From Spongospora subterranea f. sp. subterranea (taxonomy: Eukaryota; Endomyxa: Phytomyxea; Phytomyxea; Plasmodiophorida): a stretch of 64,000 nt of DNA. Under the pieces are notes generated by a model. That model made no database searches. It had not been told where the DNA came from and saw only the letters and a program-made list of their open reading frames with translations. The position numbers and the translations under genes are program-made. The DNA is taken from positions 62,001-126,000 of the forward strand of contig JAUGWO010000064.1 of the NCBI GenBank assembly GCA_049724395.1, given 5' to 3'. The stretch's first letter is position 1, and each line of letters opens with the position of its first letter. Shown here one piece after another: positions 1 to 12,156 of the stretch.

Positions 1-1
1 T

Positions 2-2310
2 TTGCATTTATTCCTCGAATCGCCCGATCATTGCGTTCAAGATTTGTTTCGGCTGTTCTGGCTGAGATTTGGAGGCGCAGATTTTGCAGCGGCAAGCTTT
101 GGCCCACTAGTCGTTTCGCTAATCGCTCCAAGAGGTATATCTTTTGATCTTGACTTGCAGGTTATCGTCCGGACGTTGGATTGCAATGTTATACTGCCAC
201 AGATGGCGCCTAACGCTGACTTGCCCGGTGCCCGTCGCTTCCTCTGTTATCGCAACCATAATGACAGCGATTTAGACGACTATCACCGAACACACCTCCA
301 GGAACGAACCCGAACAATCCGGCGACGTCTTGAGGCCCGTGCAGAACTCTGTATTCAAATCGTGACTGAAATGGTGGAGTCGATTTGCGATTTGTTGAAA
401 GGATTCCCTCCTGGATTTGCATTCGTCTTGTCTGTTTTAAAAAAACATTCGAGCAAATCAGTTCGCGATAACAAACACGAGCTTAGAATGGTGTTTCTGG
501 ATGCGATTTTCATCGCCGTATTTGAACAACCCGATTCTTTTCCTTTTATGCCAAAATATTTCTTCGACGAATTTTCGAGGCAGGTTTCTTTATTGCAGGA
601 AATTGTTGCGTTTTTTGACCTTGATTGCTCAGGTCGTCTTTCAGGCAAATCGCACAGATCTTTGAGGCATTAGGCTCTTGCACTCCGATTGCGGGATGTT
701 CGGCGCGAATAATCAATAATTTTGTTGCCGATTTCGGCCGTGTTGTTGATAAGTTGATCGATCATATCATAATGGGCGACAGTTGCGTCGCGCTCACCAG
801 TTCATTTGCTCTTGAACCAATTCAAGTACAACACATTGTTATCGGAGGAAGAGATCTCCATCGTCTTCGAAATGGTGTTGCGCTTTTCTGTAAATGCAGG
901 TATCCAACTACCGCTGTTCCCGAAGATTCTGCTGTTTTTGGAACAGGGCAACGATTACAGTCTGACAACGGAACTAATGATTTGCTGACGGTTGAGTTGA
1001 TTTCGCCTCACCCGTCTTCAGATTGGTACGGGCCATTGGATGAAGAGCAGGAAATGCTTCGCCTTCTGTTCGATTCGCTTGGTCGACTATCCATCCCGGA
1101 TTTGGTCCGCTCTGGTGATTCGTTCACCGATTACTTGCTGCATGTTGCCTCATATGCAGCGGTGCACTCTCGCCATTCATCCAGCAAACTTGCAGAATTG
1201 TCGTTTAGTTTGCTTCGACTTGAGTCTTTCATACAGTATGCTCAGAATAAGCCCTCCCGTGATTGGGCGACTCCATTAGTGCATTTTGTTATGACAGCTG
1301 TGGCGCGGCATGAAGAGATGCTGGCTGAGCATGTTGAACGCACTGAGGCTCAAATGTCATCGGTGACATCAATGAACAGAATTACGCTTCGATTGACTGA
1401 AGACGTCAAATTGGGGCATAAGCAATCCCGAATTGCCCAATTCATCTACCGTGCCAGTTTTAGTTTCCGGATTGTAATCAGAAGGAGCTCTAGTGCTGGT
1501 TCTTCCCGTGAACAATTTGTGTTGCCAAAACGATTTGCAGTTTTGTCCAGTAAAAAATGCCCCGTCAACATGCTGGAAGTCAACTGCACGTCTATCTCCC
1601 AAATTCTTGACGAATTAGAGCGCTTGGTTCATAGCTCTTATTCGGATATGGTTCCATCTGTCTTGAACCTGATTATCCGAAGGTTGTCTGCCATTCTAGA
1701 CCGAGACCTATCTGATGTCCCGGACGCCACCGCGATAATTCGCCGATTTTTAATTTCTCGTCTATACCGAGATCTATTTATTATGTCTGCACCTTCAGAC
1801 GCCGAATGTACGGCGCTACAAGATCAACTCGCAAAATTTTCGGCTGTAACCTTGAACGACCTCGACATGGTTGCATCTCCAGTCTTATTAAGCGCATTGG
1901 CATTGCCTATCTCGGAATTGGGACGCATCAACCTCTTCCTATGTCCGATACAAAAGATTGAATGTATTGTGTCCACAACCCGTTTGGCAATGGACTCGTT
2001 ACAGATCAACACGATCGCGTCTGAAGCACCAGGATCCGATTACTTACTCCCTGTTATGGTATATATCATTCTTCGTGCTCGTCCTGCACAGTTGAACCGT
2101 AACTGTGCTTTTTGCCGTCTTTACTGGGTCGTTGAAGACGATTCATCTTCAGAGGATGATGATCTCTACAGTATGTACAAGTTTTGTTTCATACAGTTTT
2201 TATCTGCCGTCAGGTTTATATCTGAAATGACGCCGCTATCATTGTCATCCGCGCCAGAACAATCCCTGACTAGCCGCAGAAATTTTGACCACAAAGCCTT
2301 AGCAGCGTAA
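2..2310 (+). CDS. GAPVD1-like RasGAP/VPS9 protein (5' partial)
   Basis: The product resembles GAPVD1/RAP6-type proteins, which join a RasGAP-like domain to a VPS9 guanine-exchange domain for Rab5 and act on early endosomes. The 5' end lies outside the window. The stretch at about 340-600 matches the later part of a RasGAP fold (EMVESICDLL, a PPGF segment, then FLDAIFIAVFEQPDSF in the place of the conserved FICPAVVNPE region). The VPS9 domain lies at about 1850-2240: a helix ending SPVLLSALALP, then GSDYLLPVMVYIILRA, the classic core in which aspartate and tyrosine contact the GTPase, and a final FLSAVRFISEM helix. Frame changes near 570-640 and around 800-990 fit short introns, but I could not fix these junctions. 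The stop is at 2308-2310, and the next gene converges on it from the other strand with 169 bp between. Family assignment is good; which paralogue is uncertain. Confidence 0.7.
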
Positions 2311-2479
2311 TTCGAGGCTTGCGATAGGCAGTAGTTCAAAGCGAATTGTCAGGACGGGCTAAGCCATACGATTTGCTGGACCACAATGCATTTGATTACG
2401 TATTATATTACTAAACCAACGCAAGAATAATTGCCGAGATGGCATTATATTGTATAACAATTGTTAGCAATGATGGATA

Positions 2480-5281
2480 CTAGTCATGGTAAAGTGCAGC
2501 GTCAATGGTTGCATACGTCGAAGAATTCCGCTTCAATATTTCGTCGCATGGCCCTAAAAGCCGCACAAAACTTGCCCGGTCCAAAGTGACGACTTTCAGC
2601 GGTCGGTTTACCGCTACAACATTGGCTGCCCGGGGCTGAAGAGAAAAATAAACAAAGTTTAGGCAAACCATCCTTTTGAGTCGATCATTATACCTTGTCA
2701 TTCAGGAGAGCTAATTCTCCAAAATAATCACCGCGTTTGTATCGCATTACTTCTTGAGCTTCAGAGCCTGGATTTCCTGGAAGCACCTTTGTTGCAACTG
2801 CGTCCCCTTCAACGACAATGTAAAAGTTTTCACCGGGCTCATCTTGATGAATAACATACTCCCCTGGTTGGTATGTTTTTTCAAGAAGGCAATCAGCAAC
2901 TTTTGCGATTTCGTTGCGGTCAAGTGAGGAAAGGATCTCAACACTACCGAGAAAGCCTAATCAAGTGTAAAGCTTCCTCTTGGAATATGAATTAAAGGAA
3001 CGAACCTTCATATAATGCCCTCTTTTCGCTAGTGGTGTCCATAAGAACTCTCCGAAAAGTCGGTCTGTCCACTACCCAAACCGAAATGTCACCTTTCGCC
3101 CGAATCGACGCTTGTCGCGGACTGTTATACATCAAAGCCAATTCGCCAAAACCTTCACCAGCCTATCACACCACCATCGGTAACAGTTTTAAATGCTGAA
3201 GCCTTATAATATTACCTTGTAGATTTTAACTAAAACAGGCTCATCTGCCTTTTTTTGAACAAAACATTCCGCTTCTCCCTATGAAAATTTTGGAGGATTT
3301 GAATATTGGAAAGCTTTGACATTGTAGAGTTTACTTTATGGAGGATGTAGAAATTGTTTCCTGGCTGTCCTTGTCGGATCACGTATTCACCGTCCGCAAA
3401 TTCCTTCTCGTACATTGCATCGAGAATAATTTCGCTTTGTGAAGCGTCAAGACCGGCAAAAAGGAAGTTGCCTTGGATAGATTTCAGAATCGATGCGCGC
3501 TGTGTAACTGTCTTTGCCACTGCTTTTTCTGGCGGTGCAATGGACGTGTACGAGTTCATTGCTATTGGAAGAAGTAAGCGAAGAAAAAGCCAGAATCGAA
3601 AATCTGAAATGCTACCGGCAACAGGTTCAGAAGAAACTGCTGTTCTACGTCTTCGCATTGAAATTTCAGAAGGGCGAGCACTCTCTTCTTCCGCCGACAA
3701 TCCGCTAACAGCCTGCATGGAAATGTGAGTGCATTTAAAGCAGAGCCACACGAAGGCAATCACCTGGATTTTCTGATTGTATATATTCTGCTCGATGATG
3801 TTGTAGTTGTCTTGGTTGCGTTTCAGAATGTGATCAATTGGACCAAGCAAGCGGGTGAATGCCCCTCTGTCGAGGGTGACAGTGGTCAGTTCTCCAACAG
3901 CAATGACGTTGGCCGCCCGTGCATCGTCATTTATCAGTGCAAGCTCGCCGAAGTAATCGCCAGGACTAAGCTCCAGCACAGTAATAACCTCCGCTTGAAA
4001 ATCCACAGACTTGGTAACCTAGCCCAGCATGTCATAAACAAACACCTTTTATTTGTGATGTACATACCTTGGCATTGCCTTGAACAATTATATGGAAAAC
4101 GTCCCCAAGCTCACCCTGACGTATGACATATTCCCCATCTTTAAAGTTCTGTTCTACCAAAGCATCTGCCACACGGGAGCGCTCGGATTTGTCCAACGAC
4201 GACAAGATTTTGACATCCCCCAAAAATTGCTCATATTTTCGGCGGCAAGATGAAGTCGTGTCCATCAAGACCTAACAGTTCAAATTACTTGATTGAACGA
4301 AGATTCAACGAATATTCTAAAGGGGTCTTTAAACCTTTCGAAACGTAACTCGGTCGACAGCCCAACATACAGCATTGGTTTGGGCTGTGATTGTTGCAGC
4401 ACGTGGACTGTTGTACATCAAGGCGAGCTCACCAAACGTGCCCCCTTTCGTATATGTTTTCACCTGTTGCTTATAAAAAAATGTTTGACTCAAAATGCAA
4501 TGTTGCTTACCAGCTTTGGAGGGCTACGGTTAACCGACACATAACAGTTGGCAGTACCGCTCTCTAGAATATAAAAATAGTCGCCTTGTTCACCCTGTTC
4601 AATAATAGATTCTCCAGCCTACAGAATGTGTCATCAAATACACGACGACGTCATGGTTTGTGATTTTGAAGTACAGAATAATGCTTTTCCTGAAGCGAAT
4701 CGACAATAAGTTGAATTTGATCTGCACTTAGGGAGGAAAATAAAATGTTCCCTTTAACAGAATCCTGGATACGCTCAATCTGCTCTCTGGTTTTGGGAAT
4801 CACCGTCTGGCTGGCAGTTGGATCTGCTGCGTTCAAAAAATCGACCTGGAGAGCAGCGAGGGGTTGAGCATATCCGAGATAAACTGCTAAATGATGATAT
4901 ATACAGGTTCCGCAGAGACTGCTGTTCTTCGCCTTGTTTTGAGCCTAGAGAGTTCATTGGAACTATCTGAATCGTTCATAGGTTCTATGGGGTGGTTGCG
5001 ACTCTCACGTCGCGAAGAAGTTTGCGAATTTACAACTTCACAGTCATGTCGCCTTTCTTGATAATCCGTTAAGAATCCAATCATAAACTAGGAATTAGCA
5101 ATCAGGTTGGTCAAAACGATTTTTCTCAATAGCAAGAAATTACATCAACTGGGTCTTCGGGGGTATGTACAAATAGCTGTTCGAGCATATCCTTCAGAAT
5201 AACGTCGACTTTGGCCTGAGCATAGCGCGAAACACGCTCCAGCTCGGCTGTGTACGGCGAGTCCCCACCAATCTGCGCCAT
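2480..5281 (-). CDS. Tandem-fused PKA regulatory subunit (one docking domain, four CNB domains)
   Basis: This is a cAMP-dependent protein kinase regulatory subunit, which holds the catalytic subunit inactive until cAMP binds. The ATG at 5281 opens an RI-type dimerization/docking helix pair ([13 protein letters not shown] at about 5200). An RI-like pseudosubstrate [10 protein letters not shown] follows at about 4910, then CNB-A ([15 protein letters not shown], about 4430-4380) and CNB-B ([15 protein letters not shown], about 3950-3905). The frame does not stop there. After [10 protein letters not shown] and a linker of about 25 residues comes a second pseudosubstrate [11 protein letters not shown] (about 3650), a second CNB-A ([15 protein letters not shown], about 3130) and a second CNB-B ([10 protein letters not shown] / PRAANVVAV), ending at 2480. 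All four phosphate-binding cassettes keep the glutamate and arginine that hold cAMP. The GT-AG stretch joining the halves (3713-3763, 51 nt) is a multiple of three with no stop, so both halves are in frame whether or not it is spliced. Two adjacent genes remain possible, but the second half shows no docking domain and the first no stop. Confidence 0.85.
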
Positions 5282-6154
5282 GCTGTTGGGTGGAAGATCG
5301 CTATTGCAGCAGCTGTGTCAATACGCGGCGTGAACGCGCCACCAGCCAAAAAAACACCTTTAATCGCTTGTCAATAACTGTGATGTGTTTATGATCAAGT
5401 CAGGTAGAGGAGCAGCCAGTCAGTTCAGATCTTCGCTGTATTGCACTAAAAGCGGTACATACAGCTTAAGTGGGCAATGTAATACAGTACGAGGAGTGAA
5501 ACGAGGGCCGTGGGCTGCATTTGGCACCGAATGCGCAGTTTCGGGGATGAGTGAATGTTGCCTGCAGCCTGCTGGGCCCGATGGGCCAATGTAGTGGTGT
5601 CATGGCGATCGTTTTTGACTCGGGGACAACGTACTGCACAATTCAGCTCCTCACGACACTGACTTGTGCAATGTCAACGTGGTTGAAGACGCGGATAATC
5701 CTTGTTGGATTGCGGATTAGTGCTGCTGACCTTGAGGCTTAGATCTCGTAAGCATAGCCTTGCTGAGCTTTAGCTGGGGTCAGGAATTTCGGTGGAGGTT
5801 GTGACTAAACTGGTTTGACAGGAAAACGGCGTAAGCTCGATACTACCCGAATCAACGTGACCATTACTGAGTTCATATGTTTTCTCGCAATTATTTTCGT
5901 TTTACAAAATGTGTCAGCACCATCACTTGAAATCAGCGGAATTTGAGTTTCTGCCAAAAAATGTGAAATTTCGCAGGACCATTGAAGGGCTCGGTTGGTT
6001 TTTCAATAGTGCTTCCATTCGGTAAATCGTGCATGCTATAAATACGACATAACTCGTCAAAAATTCTCCTCACTCTTCCGGAGTACAGTGGCAGTCATCT
6101 CCAGTCAACCAGCCGTCCGCGGATTTGTCTTTCAAACATCCCCACGCAACTACA
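5282..6154. other. Intergenic, no gene seen
   Basis: This region lies upstream of the PKA regulatory-subunit start and must hold its promoter. No frame here has the composition or splice context of a gene I recognise. It ends at the left inverted repeat of a transposon. Confidence 0.5.
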
Positions 6155-8274
6155 CAGTGGCGATCAGCTCAAACCGACAATTCCGTGACTGTGCACCACC
6201 TTGACAATGTCTAGTCGTCAGCTTTCGCTGAAAATCGCCAAGCTTGATCATGGCTCAGTAGGTCTTGGCACCACGAACAAATGTACTGTACTTTTTCTTT
6301 TGCAGCAATATTGACGGAGTAGATACACTTTATAGATACAGTGGTCGCGCCGTGAATTGGACTGTACGCATGGAACAAACTCCGGACGCAATTTATTTCG
6401 CACTTCGAAATGCGCAGTTGCGCACTTATTGATGAGCAGCAATGCACAAACAGTGGCTAGTGTATCAAGTGCGCGCACTCAATGCTGTCATCTTCCGGAC
6501 TGTGTGAGCTCATACTGTAAGCGTCGAAAGCATCTTGTGAACCTTGCAACAACGCGATTCGGCCATCGCAAAATCAGTACGGTCAGCATTGAAGAGTGTG
6601 AGTTGATTTCTGTCCCTTCTCTCCACGATAATTTCACCTGTTCTGAAGCGTCAGAGGATGATGACAATTTTGTAATTTCTGAGCCAGATGACTCTCTGTG
6701 CCAAATCAATGAACTGTAGCATCAAGACGTGTTCTAAAATGGACTCCTGGTGCAGATTCGCATTTCAGAAAGTCTCACACAGGTGATGGAAGATCGTGTT
6801 AATTCCAAAAACAAAAAGAAAGTCGGTTAAGAGAACAATCCATGATTGGATGTAAAAAGATCACACATTGGTTTGGTTCAGGTCAAAATGAAACAGCAGA
6901 TGGGGTTGTATTATCTGCCCTTCAAGAAGTTGAGGATGATGGTTTTGCACAACCAGACTGCATCGACGAGTTTGAGGACTCTATCGATGAATCAGTCGAA
7001 ATATTGAAAGGCAAAATTTACTGAGAAATAGCCAAACTGCTGAAAACCGCAATGTCAACAAGTTTGAGAAAGTCCAATATATGTGCATATTGAGGTACTT
7101 GGAAGCGATTATATTAATCCCAGGTTGAAGTTGAAGACGTCGTTGGAAATCAGCAAGGTCTTCTTCGGTGCTGGAAAAGGCTGTGATTACCGAAGCCGCA
7201 GACTTCGTCAATGGGCATTGCACTTTCTTCAATTCAAGACAATCAAGGTATCTTGCCAAGGCAAACACGTGAAAACTAGATCATTGATTGAAGACCCAGA
7301 TGTCGCCAATGCGTGTTTAAACTACTTAAAAAGTCAGCCAATCGAATTAGTTGATGGTCTCACCTTTTTTCGAAATGGGTTAGTGAAAACCTGCACAAGG
7401 TTGACTGCCTCGGCTTTACAAACTGCAAAATCATAACAGAAGTGACTGCACGAAGATGGCTTCACCGTCTTGGTTTTCGAAGAACTGAAAATAAGAAAGG
7501 CACCTATAGCGATGGACATGAGCGCCAAGATGTTGTTGAGTATCGTAAACGGTACGACACTCCCAACCATTTGCTTTTACACTTTAGCCCACTTTGCTAC
7601 TTTTATTAGGTTTTTAGAGTTATTTGCCAAGCTTTACTCGCGCATGGACAAGTACGAGGGCGATAACATGGAAAGGGTTGAACAAAGCCCAGCGTAAACT
7701 CCTTGAACCATTCATTTGTGAAAAACGCAAGAAACCCTTAACACAATCAGACCGCGCAGTTCGTCAATGATGCTGGCGGACAAGCTAAAGGCCAAGAGCG
7801 TTGGTGGCGATGATCCTGCGAAGGCGAGCCACCAAGTTGCAATAATGATTGGTCTGTCAAGCAAATTGAGGTAGATATTGACCCAAGAATTGAGCCTCAC
7901 TGACGAAGGTCCAACATTAGCTGTTCGGGTAAACGAGGCGTGACTTGGTTCGGGTAAACGAGGCGTGACTGACCAAGCCACGCCTCGTTTACTCGAACAG
8001 CTAATATTGGATCTTCATCAGTGAGGCTTAATTCTTGGGTCAATATCTTCCTCAATTTGCTTGACAGACCAATCATTATTGCAACTTGGTGGCTCGCCTT
8101 TGCAGGATCATCACCACCAACGCTCTTGGCCTTTAGCTTGTCCGCCACATCATTGGCGAACTGCGCGGTCTGATTGTGTTAAGGGTTTCTTGCGTTTTTC
8201 ACAAATGAATGGTTCAAGAAGTCAAGGTGGTGCACAGTCACGGAATAATTGTCGGTCTAAGGTGATCGCCACTG
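6155..8274 (+). mobile_element. Degenerate IS630/Tc1-type transposon with captured palindrome
   Basis: The ends are inverted repeats of roughly 50 bp (left from 6155 reading CAGTGGCGATCA; right to 8274), followed on the right by TA. The interior at 6357-7690 is clearly homologous to the transposase N-terminal half of the 8.9-kb element (KITHWF, TSLEISK, GCDYRSR, GKHVKTRSLIED), but is split among several frames by indels. The catalytic half is missing. From 7702 the element instead contains a large palindrome made of two inverted copies of a piece of an unrelated reading frame found at 12.6-12.8 kb. It looks like a deletion derivative that took up foreign DNA and could move only with transposase supplied in trans. 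Confidence 0.75.
7702..8218. repeat. Palindrome, arms of about 245 bp
   Basis: The left arm (about 7702-7960) and right arm (about 7974-8218) are reverse complements with scattered differences and a loop of a dozen bases. Each arm encodes a fragment (KSVGGDDPAKA, LSLTDED, AVRVNEAW) shared with the minus-strand frame at 12329-12820. A short tandem duplication of the GGGTAAACGAGGCGTGAC motif sits by the centre. Confidence 0.8.
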
Positions 8275-8337
8275 TACCGTCTTCCCCCGAATAGTGCGCC
8301 TTCAGTGCGGGACATCTAGTCACGGTTCACCCACGCA

Positions 8338-8763
8338 GTCAGGTTGCTGTAGATGAATTCTATCGACCGAAGGTCTATAAATGCAGATAAGTCGTTTCAT
8401 CACAGTGGAGTAGTCCTTGCCGAGCACCATACAAATAACCGATGCATATGGATGCCCAACTCGCTGCTTGTCGAGCAGTAGATGGACTTGTCACTGGAAT
8501 CCACAGGCATTGTCCGGTATGACCGGCTATACCCGCATGTGCAGGATATGGACGCGCATGTGATCCGGTCACTGGGTAGCGGCAATGACTTGGTGTCCCG
8601 GCCGCTGCTACATTCTATGTCGTAGCCCATGCAACAGCCGGTCTGCCTATACAAATAATAATTATTTGTATGGTGCTCGGCAAGGACTACTCCACTGTGA
8701 TGAAACGACTTAATGGTGCTCGGCAAGGACTACTCCACTGTGATGAAACGTCTACAGCAACCT
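8338..8763. repeat. Foldback repeat with internal duplication
   Basis: The sequence at 8338-8443 recurs inverted at about 8660-8763 (GCTCGGCAAGGACTACTCCA and flanks). Inside the right arm a 44-bp stretch is repeated directly (about 8663-8706 and 8714-8757). The middle holds no recognised gene. It may be a MITE-like foldback element lying between two IS630-type copies. Confidence 0.65.
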
Positions 8764-8942
8764 GACCAAGTTTTTTTTTGGAAAAAAGTGCAAAACTGGT
8801 GCGATTCAAAAAATTCCGCTATTTGACATTTGAGACTATGGTGAAAATACGTCTATTTTTAGACATGTGCGTGAAATTTGCTAAAAGGGGGTCATTTTGT
8901 ATTGCGCCACGACTGTACAGAAACTCCGGGCGCGTATGGGTA

Positions 8943-11756
8943 CAGTAGCGATCACCTTAACCCGACAATTCCGTGACTGTAGGCGGCTTGAACTGTATCT
9001 GGTCATGGATGATGGATTTCATATCGTACAATTTCTACGTAATTCTTTAGGTCTTTGCATTACGAACAAAGTTACGTGTTCAATTTTGTTATTGAGGCAT
9101 TATTGACGGAGTAGATACACTTTATAGATACAGTGCCTTGATGGATAATGGGACTGTATCTATGGAAAACAATTGCGACCACTTTCCTTGTGCAGTCACG
9201 CATAAAATATATAATGCGCAGTGTCAAGTAGTGAAACAGTCACGGATAAAAGTATATCATGCGCACTGACCAGCGATATTGCAGTGACGCAGGCCAAAAC
9301 ATAGAGACTTGCGTTTTTGATATGCCGCCTTTAAATAAACGTCGAAAGCAAATCGCCAAGTTGGTTGCATCGCGGATCGCTGCCGACGCTGATGACTGCT
9401 CCTCATCTGGCTTTTCGGTCAATAATGGTCTCTCTGTCGTCGAAAGTTCTGTGTTTGAAGATGATGACAATTATATTGTTTCTGATTCCGACGATTGGTT
9501 TCATGAAATGGATGAAAAGGCAGTTGACAAGATCAACACAAGCTTTTTGAAATGGATTCCTGGTGCCGGTGCACATTTCCGGAAAGCGCATACAGGGGAT
9601 GCAAGGTCGTCGAGGTTTCGAAAACAAAAAGAAAAGAGGATGAGAGAGCAGTCCATGGATGGATATAAAACGATCTCACATTGATTCAAGGCAGCAGGAA
9701 ATGAACTTCCGAGTTTTTCTCATGATGATTTGGTATTAACTGACCAGGAAAGAATTGGAGAAGATAGTTTGGCTTCTCATGATGATTTGGTATTAACTGA
9801 CCAGGAAAGAAATGAAGAAGATAGTTTGGCTCAAACAGAGTGCATTGAAGAGTTCGTCGACTCTATCGATGAAGCAATCGCAACATTGACAACAAAAGTT
9901 TGTTTAAAAAACTCTAAAGTTGCTGCGAAGAGAATCGAGTCGAGTAAATTTGAAAGTCTACAGTTTATGTGCGTTCTAAGATATCTGGAAGCCATTAAAC
10001 ACAACCCGCGAATGAAAATGAAGTCGTCTCTGGAGATCGGCAAGATGATTTTTGGCACAGGACAAGGCTGTGATTATCGCAGCCGAAAGATACGCCAATG
10101 GGCGTTACAATATCTTCAATTTAGAACGATCAAGTCGTCCTGTCAAGGAAAACATGTAAAAACTCGGTCGTTAATTGAAGATGCTGATATTGCCAGTGCT
10201 TGCTTGCAATACTTGAGAGGCCAGCCAATCGAGCTTGTCCATGGTCTTTCTTTTTCCAAATGGGTGTGCGATAATTTACATAAGATTGATAGTCTTGGTT
10301 TCACGAATCCCACTGTTATCACTGAGGTAACTGCTCGGAGATGGCTCCATCGGCTTGGCTTCAAAAGCAGTGAATACAAAAAGGGCACTTATACGGATGG
10401 ACATGAACGCCCAGACGTCGTGGAATATCGGAATTGGTACGACGGTCTTCAATTTGTACGATGCGAAGCCTTTGATTGATCTTACGTTTTTTAAGGTTTT
10501 TGCAGTCTTTTGAGAAGTTGTATTCTCGTATGGACAAATATGAGGGTGCCGACATGGAAACAGTAATTGCTCCAACTCTACTTCCTAACGAAAAAAAGCT
10601 TGTTTTATTGACCCACGATGAGACTTGCTTTGATTTTAATGACAGTAAGAAATTTATTTGGTTAGAGGGTGATCGACAAGCACTTCGACCGAAAAAGTCT
10701 GGCAGATCTATCATGGTTTCGCAGTTCCTATGCCAGTGCCATGGTCACATGGAAATTGATGTTACAAGCGACATTGCCGAAGAATTTCCAGAAATAAAAA
10801 AATTCGCATCGGTTGGCTCAACGGTTGGGACTTTAAAGTTGATAAAGCCAGGTAAAAATGCAGATGGGTATTGGTGTAACAAGGATCTTGTGGAGCAGAT
10901 CAAGTTGGCATTGGTCATCTTCCAGGTGCTTCACCTTGATTCAACGCCTGTTTTCGCGTTCGACAATTCCCAGAACCACCGAGCCAAGCCTCCTGATGGG
11001 CTTGTGGCTTCAAAATTAAACCTATCGGACGGAGGAAAGAATGTTGAGCATGTTAGGCCTGGATGGTATTTTTTCGAACAGAATCGCGTCATTCATGACA
11101 TGCAATTTCCTGGCGATTCGGTGCACGCCATCAATGGCGTTACTCAGAAAGAAATCCGCCGGATTCTGACAGAAAGAGGCCTTTGGCCCAGTAGCGGGAT
11201 CAGTCTTAAAGAAGCACGCTTGCTTAAAGAAGCACGCTTCTTTCACAGCAAACTGATTTCCTAGCACAAGAAGAGTGGTTAGAGGAAACAGTGAAAAATG
11301 GATCAGGTTTAATAATTTTTTACCCAAAGTTTCATCCTGAGTTTAACTGGATTGAAATGTTTTGGGGGGCGACCAAGAAGTATACGCGTAAGCACTGCAC
11401 GTATACCTTCAAAGACTTGGAGAAAGTAATTCCAGTGGCTTTGAAAAAGACATCTTTGGCCACGATGAGGCGGTTCGCACGCAAATCATTCCGGTACATG
11501 GACGCTTACCGCGAGAAAAATGGAAGATTTCTCACTAACAGGCAAATCGAATACGCAATGAAGAAATATCGCGGGCAGGGACTGTACCTGACACGGTAAT
11601 AAATGACTTATAGTAGTGTCATATGTAAACTAAGTGTACAAATCTCCCATTTAACAAAATGACTTATAGTATCATATGTACACTAAGTGTACATTAAATC
11701 TCGTGAAAATATTGGGACTAGGGTTTGAAATTGTCGGGTTAAGGTGATCGCTACTG
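8943..11756 (+). mobile_element. IS630/Tc1-type DNA transposon with 28-bp inverted repeats
   Basis: The ends are 28-bp inverted repeats (8943-8970 and 11729-11756, outermost bases CAGTAGCGATCACC) with one mismatch at most, and TA lies directly outside both ends (8941-8942, 11757-11758), the target duplication of the IS630-Tc1-mariner superfamily. The interior encodes one transposase on the plus strand. Full length and clean ends suggest a fairly recent arrival, but the coding region is damaged. Confidence 0.9.
9259..11599 (+). pseudogene. IS630/Tc1-type DDE transposase, fungal-type, broken
   Basis: A DDE transposase of the type abundant in fungal genomes. The N-terminal DNA-binding half (9259-10460) includes GCDYRSRKIRQWAL and GKHVKTRSLIED. 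The catalytic half shows THDETCFDFND (first aspartate, about 10610), FDNSQNH (second aspartate, about 10965) and HPEFNWIEMFWGA (glutamate, about 11340), followed by ATMRRFARKSFRYMDAY. A probable 50-nt intron (GTACGATG...TTTTGCAG, about 10456-10493) joins the two halves in frame. Damage: a TGA at 9682-9684 where the sister copy has tryptophan, and a frame change near 11.2 kb beside a tandem duplication of about 18 bp. A 57-bp direct duplication (about 9718-9830) repeats SHDDLVLTDQER. Not functional as it stands. Confidence 0.85.
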
Positions 11757-11782
11757 TACGCGCGCGAACATGTGAAAACAAT

Positions 11783-12156
11783 ATCCCTTCAGTAATGATA
11801 GTCCGATTTGCGGAGTTTCAAAACAATAACGCGGTTTTGAATTTTGTGAGGTTTTAAGTTGCGCAGACGCACAGCAAATTTTCTTACGTATCCATAGCTA
11901 TAAATAGAGCCAGTTTGTCGTTCAGAGGCGGGAACTCATTTTCCGGCTCCTTCGCCCCATCTTTGGATGACGCCATCCGACTGTTAATTTTTTGTTTTAC
12001 AACAATTCATTAATGAAACAGGCAAGCCCACAAGGGGTTAGTTAGTACACGGATATTGGTGCAGTGTTTTCCAACAATACTTACCGTTGACGATTTGCAT
12101 TCCATTCAGATCACAACTCATCGTGTTCATTTGATGGAATCCAGAACTCAGCCATT
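11783..12156. repeat. Transposon-end repeat, copy 1
   Basis: Direct repeat of 12883-13303. It starts within a few bases of the right end of the IS630-type element and includes GATAGTCCGATTTGCGGAG near its start and ACAAGGGGTTAGTTAGTACA in the middle. A degraded form of the end motif seen in copy 2 is present. It is probably the 5' part of a transposon whose remainder was lost or displaced. Confidence 0.65.

Noticed and set aside
3230-4006. Two separate PKA regulatory genes in tandem
   Set aside because: No stop, polyadenylation signal or second docking domain lies between the halves, and the frame is continuous through the connecting intron. Kept as one gene, with separate genes as the stated alternative.
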